A stretch of DNA of 64,000 bases from Megamerina dolium. Taxonomy: Eukaryota > Arthropoda > Insecta > Diptera > Megamerinidae. Below, piece after piece: positions 60,470 to 64,000 of the stretch. The DNA lies in NCBI GenBank assembly GCA_963854835.1, contig OY978525.1:29349253-29413252 (forward strand), given 5' to 3'. Each line of letters starts with the position of its first letter. The first letter of the stretch is position 1. Under the pieces are notes generated by a model. It searched no databases. It saw only the letters and a list, made by a program, of their open reading frames with translations, and was not told the DNA's origin. The position numbers and the translations under genes are program-made.

Positions 60470-61210
60470 TAGAAAGGAACTTGAGGGTGTGGGCGGAACT
60501 CCGACGACTTATTCGGAATCAGCGTTTCGGTGAAACCGCAACCCAAAAAAATACAATCTAACAACTTGAGACTTTCAAACGTCGTACCGGTCATATGTTG
60601 ACCTCAGTTTTGAAAGAAAATAGGAATGAAAAATGCAAACATTTTTTTTTTGTGAAGCACGCTGATAATTTGCACAGAAAAATATTGTTTGCCTATGGAC
60701 AAATTTAACAAGCAAAATTTAGGATATATGAAAGGTCATCTAAGTAAGCTTCTGAATTTATTCCTCGGGTCATCACTGAGGTTCAATCGGTAGGATGTCT
60801 CTTACGATGGGGACACTGATTTACCTAATTGCGAACAAGAGGTCGAAACATCGAACAAAGTTTACCAAGAAACCATTTAATAAGCTGTTTTAAAACCACT
60901 TAGCCGTTCTATATTCTAGAACCAGTAGTGCAAGACTATCCAGCAAGATTTTGCATTGACCCGTAAAGCTAAAAAGACAGAAACATGGCTCCAAAATAAT
61001 TTACCAGCATTCATTTCCTTTGAAGAATGACCCTCTGACAGCCTTGATTTAAATCCGCTAGACTACAAATTTTGGAGGGTCTTAGAGGACATGATTTGCC
61101 ACAAAAGATTTACCAACATTGATTTTCTTAGGACAGCTTTGACAAAGTGCTCTAGCCAATATTCTAATGGATGATCGCACCTTATTACGAACTTGAGTTT
61201 GTCGAAACAC
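60470..61210 (+). pseudogene. Tc1/mariner-superfamily transposase relic, copy 2
   Basis: Best-preserved part at about 60960-61150: AKKTETWLQNNLPAFISFE, then SDSLDLNPLDYKFWRVLEDM and CHKRFTNIDFLRTALTK. The DLNPLDYxxW block holds the last catalytic aspartate of this superfamily. The N-terminal half is scrambled by stops. Homologous to 16870-17480. TIRs not found. Confidence 0.7.
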
Positions 61211-63673
61211 AAACTATCGTATGGAAAAGAGGACAATCAATGAGTACCAATCAACTTTACTCGGTTTTTTTTTGCGCTTACGATATTGACGATACATGAT
61301 AAGACGATACAAAATTTAAATTTAGTACAGTTTGTCGGCGATGCTTACATGAGTGCATTTTTGTGTACTCGCGCTGGACTCTGTTATCAACAAATCCTTA
61401 ATAATTTTGATGGTCCTCCTATGATTTCCTTCTCTATGATTTCTTTTCCCTATGGATTTAGTTACGGTTTATTATTCTCTCCTATTTCTGCTCTCATTCA
61501 AATTACGTACGTATATATTATAGATCAATGACCTTACTACGCATATCCATATATGATGCTCATATACATAAGTAGTATGTAGTTATAATCAACAAACAAA
61601 CAAACACACTTGGTACACTTACAATAGAGAATGATTTTCATTCGAAATTTTATTAACAACATAATAAAATGATACATTAAGTTATTAATAATTATGTTGA
61701 GGGAAAAGATAAATAAGTACTTTACGTACAAATGTGTTCATACGTGCATAAAAATATTTTGTTAAAAATCTTCAAATTTTCGACGATATTTCAAGTTGAA
61801 ATTCGACACAATATATGACGATGCATTGCTATTGGTCTACCATAATAATCCAAATCAATTAGTATATTAAAAAAATGCATTCTGAAATTCTGAAATTGAA
61901 ACTTAAGGACAACATTTTAATAAATATGATATGTGCCTAAAATAAATATCGATAATGCAAACAATTTTCAAAAATAGTATTAATATATAATCTATAAAAA
62001 AAAAATGTTGTTGTTATTTAGCTCTTTTGGATTAAATTAAGTAACTCGATCTTAGCTCCATTGTATTCCCTTTTGTTTTATAAAATTAGATGTTATTGAA
62101 ATTTTACTACATAAAGAGTGAAACTATTTATATAAAATTAAAAGAATATACTTAGTATAAAAACATGGAACATTGCTTGTGGAAAATTATTTTTATATTC
62201 GTAAGATAAAAGGTAGCAGTGCCATATTGATATCATTGTCACAATGAAGCACCTGTCTAGACATAAATTATATACATATACAAAATGTAAGGACACACAT
62301 ATACACACATATACTTTATACATACTGTATTTTAGCATATGAAAATCATCAAAATATAGATGGGTTATTTATATAAAATACATATTTACTTATATTTATA
62401 CCAATGGAGGTGTGGTCAAAAAAAAATAAATAAGTGATACTTGTTGAAGACCTCATAAGCATTTAGAAAATGATACAAATATATATATATACATAGAATA
62501 TTATTAAGGCATATTAATAGATGTTTTACGTATGGATAGAATAATAAATCATTCTAACAATAGTAACAAAAATAAATGGATAGTTTTAATAATAATACAT
62601 ACATATAATAGGTACATACTCAATTGAAAGAGTTAGAAATACATACCACAAAAAAAATTCTTTGTTGAAGAAATTGTTAAAAATATATATAAATAACTCT
62701 AAATTATATAAATAACGTAATAATAACGTAGGATTCATGGTATCACAAAGCGTCTTTTTTTTCGGATAGGTGTGTGGACACAAATACAACCTAACTAAAA
62801 ATAATTTGATATTGGAGGCCTTTTGGTATAAATGGTCGTCCACACAGGACTGTACTTTTTCTATGTGATGTACTCTCTATATGCTATGGCCTTTGATTAT
62901 TGATCAACTTCTAACCAAACTATTTAAGCTTCCTCGATTTACCATTGTTTTCTCTAAAGACTTAGTGATCACTGCAACCGGCAAGACGGCTTAAATAATA
63001 ATTAAATTACGAAATCTGCTCTTTTAAAAAACATCCTCACAAATCATTTGCCATAGCATTTACTGAACATACTCTGCACCGACTAAAGTCTGATTCCATT
63101 TTAAGATAAATTAGTGGAATATTTAAACGATAAGTCAAATATAGTAATGTTCTACTTGATGAAAGGCTTAGTCTTAGTGCCATTTACACGAAAGTCTCAG
63201 GCGATTTTTGGGCATGCTGTGAAAATTTGCTGGTAGAACTTGAGGACTAAATCCATCGGCATTCAACATGCTTTACATTACAGTGATCAGCGAAACTCTT
63301 CCGAATGCACACATTATAAAATGCAACAATCTTCAGAGACTCATATTTATTTCTATTAGAAGGTCAATTCGTATTGGTCTTACACCAGCTATGGAATTGG
63401 TGTCAGACTGTATTCTACTGGATATTTTCATTAGAAGAATATAGCACAAACTTGTTCAGTGACACAGCGAATAAAAAGTGTTCTTTGATTTGGCAAGAAT
63501 TTCCGCGTCGCTTTATTAAGAATATATTGGGTAATTTAAAAAGTATCCACGGATTTTTGGTACATTTCTGAACAAAAATTTTCCTTATTGAAAAACAATT
63601 TTAATCAAATACATATTGGACATTATTATCTATGACCTTTTTCCATTTTTTGGGTAACTTCACAATTCCATGT
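61211..63673. other. AT-rich non-coding stretch
   Basis: Short frames at 61286-61531, 61537-61731, 62138-62338 and 62586-62843 are AT-driven. No gene, RNA or known element recognised. Confidence 0.4.
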
Positions 63674-64000
63674 GGGTGCCGTAGCTCAGTGGCTTGGGTA
63701 TTGGCCTTCTGATATGTAGATCGCGGGTTCTATCCCCGGTTGAAGCATAACAAATTTAATATCGGAAAAATTTTTCTTTCGAACGGTGCCCACTGTCGGC
63801 AAGTAATTGTCAATTCTTCCGGCAGTAACAATTTGACATGGAAAAGCTTCTAACAGAACTCTGTGGCAGAAAACGTGATGTTTCAAGAGTTCTGCCATTC
63901 AGAATAGGTTAAAGAAATAAATCGGTCCCTTCTAATACTGTCCAAAATTTAACACGCACAACAGTAATGGAAGAGAAGTTCGGCCAAAGAGCCCTTCGGG
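63674..64000 (+). mobile_element. tRNA-derived SINE, copy 9, runs off the window
   Basis: Head GGGTGCCGTAGCTCAGTGG with B box GGGTTCTATCCCCGG, full body, and the start of the 3' hairpin (CCCTTCGGG) at the last base. Tail lies beyond the window. Confidence 0.9.

Overview
The window is AT-rich, intron- or intergenic-like DNA of a higher fly. Evidence for this is the mix of jockey-type and RNase H-bearing non-LTR elements, several mariners, a tRNA-derived SINE present in nine copies, TWA-flanked MITEs, and long (TA)n, (CT)n and (CAT)n tracts. A tephritid fruit fly is my guess; nothing in the sequence proves it. I find no convincing host protein-coding exon, no structural RNA gene and no CRISPR array. 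Nearly every open frame over 60 codons is either a transposon remnant or a chance frame in simple sequence.

Layout. 1-10 kb: a 5'-truncated jockey-like LINE (minus), a pair of ~490-bp repeats in inverted orientation 3 kb apart, a (TA)n tract and a SINE. 10-16 kb: a possible GAGA-rich promoter/leader, a diverged repeat locus and a 24-bp minisatellite. 16-22.4 kb: a SINE with a 13-bp target duplication, two mariner-superfamily remnants (one split by a LINE), an RNase H-LINE 3' end, and a MITE containing a SINE. 24.2-24.8 kb: four diverged ~155-bp tandem units. 26.9-36.2 kb: two near-identical MITEs in the same orientation, a mariner relic, a perfect 27-bp hairpin, a small hAT-like element, LINE fragments, SINEs and long (TA)n. 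38.2-41.4 kb: a 5'-truncated RNase H-bearing LINE with a hairpin exactly where part of its RT domain is missing, then a mariner scrap. 41.5-44 kb: another diverged repeat locus, a second candidate promoter, and a LINE end with a SINE. 46.7-50 kb: an internally deleted jockey-like LINE, an RNase H-LINE fragment and a SINE. 52.2-57.1 kb: a SINE, a mariner with both TIRs and a TA duplication, and a decayed Ty3/gypsy element of CsRn1 type interrupted by a MITE. 57.4-64 kb: an RNase H scrap, a three-unit diverged tandem array, a LINE fragment, a mariner-superfamily relic and a SINE running off the end.

The elements do not form a pathway; they form a record of nested insertions. No element looks able to move by itself. 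The best candidates for something undescribed are: (1) an old family of ~155-165-bp tandem units at five loci sharing two short boxes; (2) a 3'-terminal hairpin shared by the SINE and an RNase H-LINE, suggesting the LINE that mobilised the SINE; (3) three perfect hairpins that all have 5-nt loops; and (4) the unidentified ~490-bp repeat in inverted orientation.
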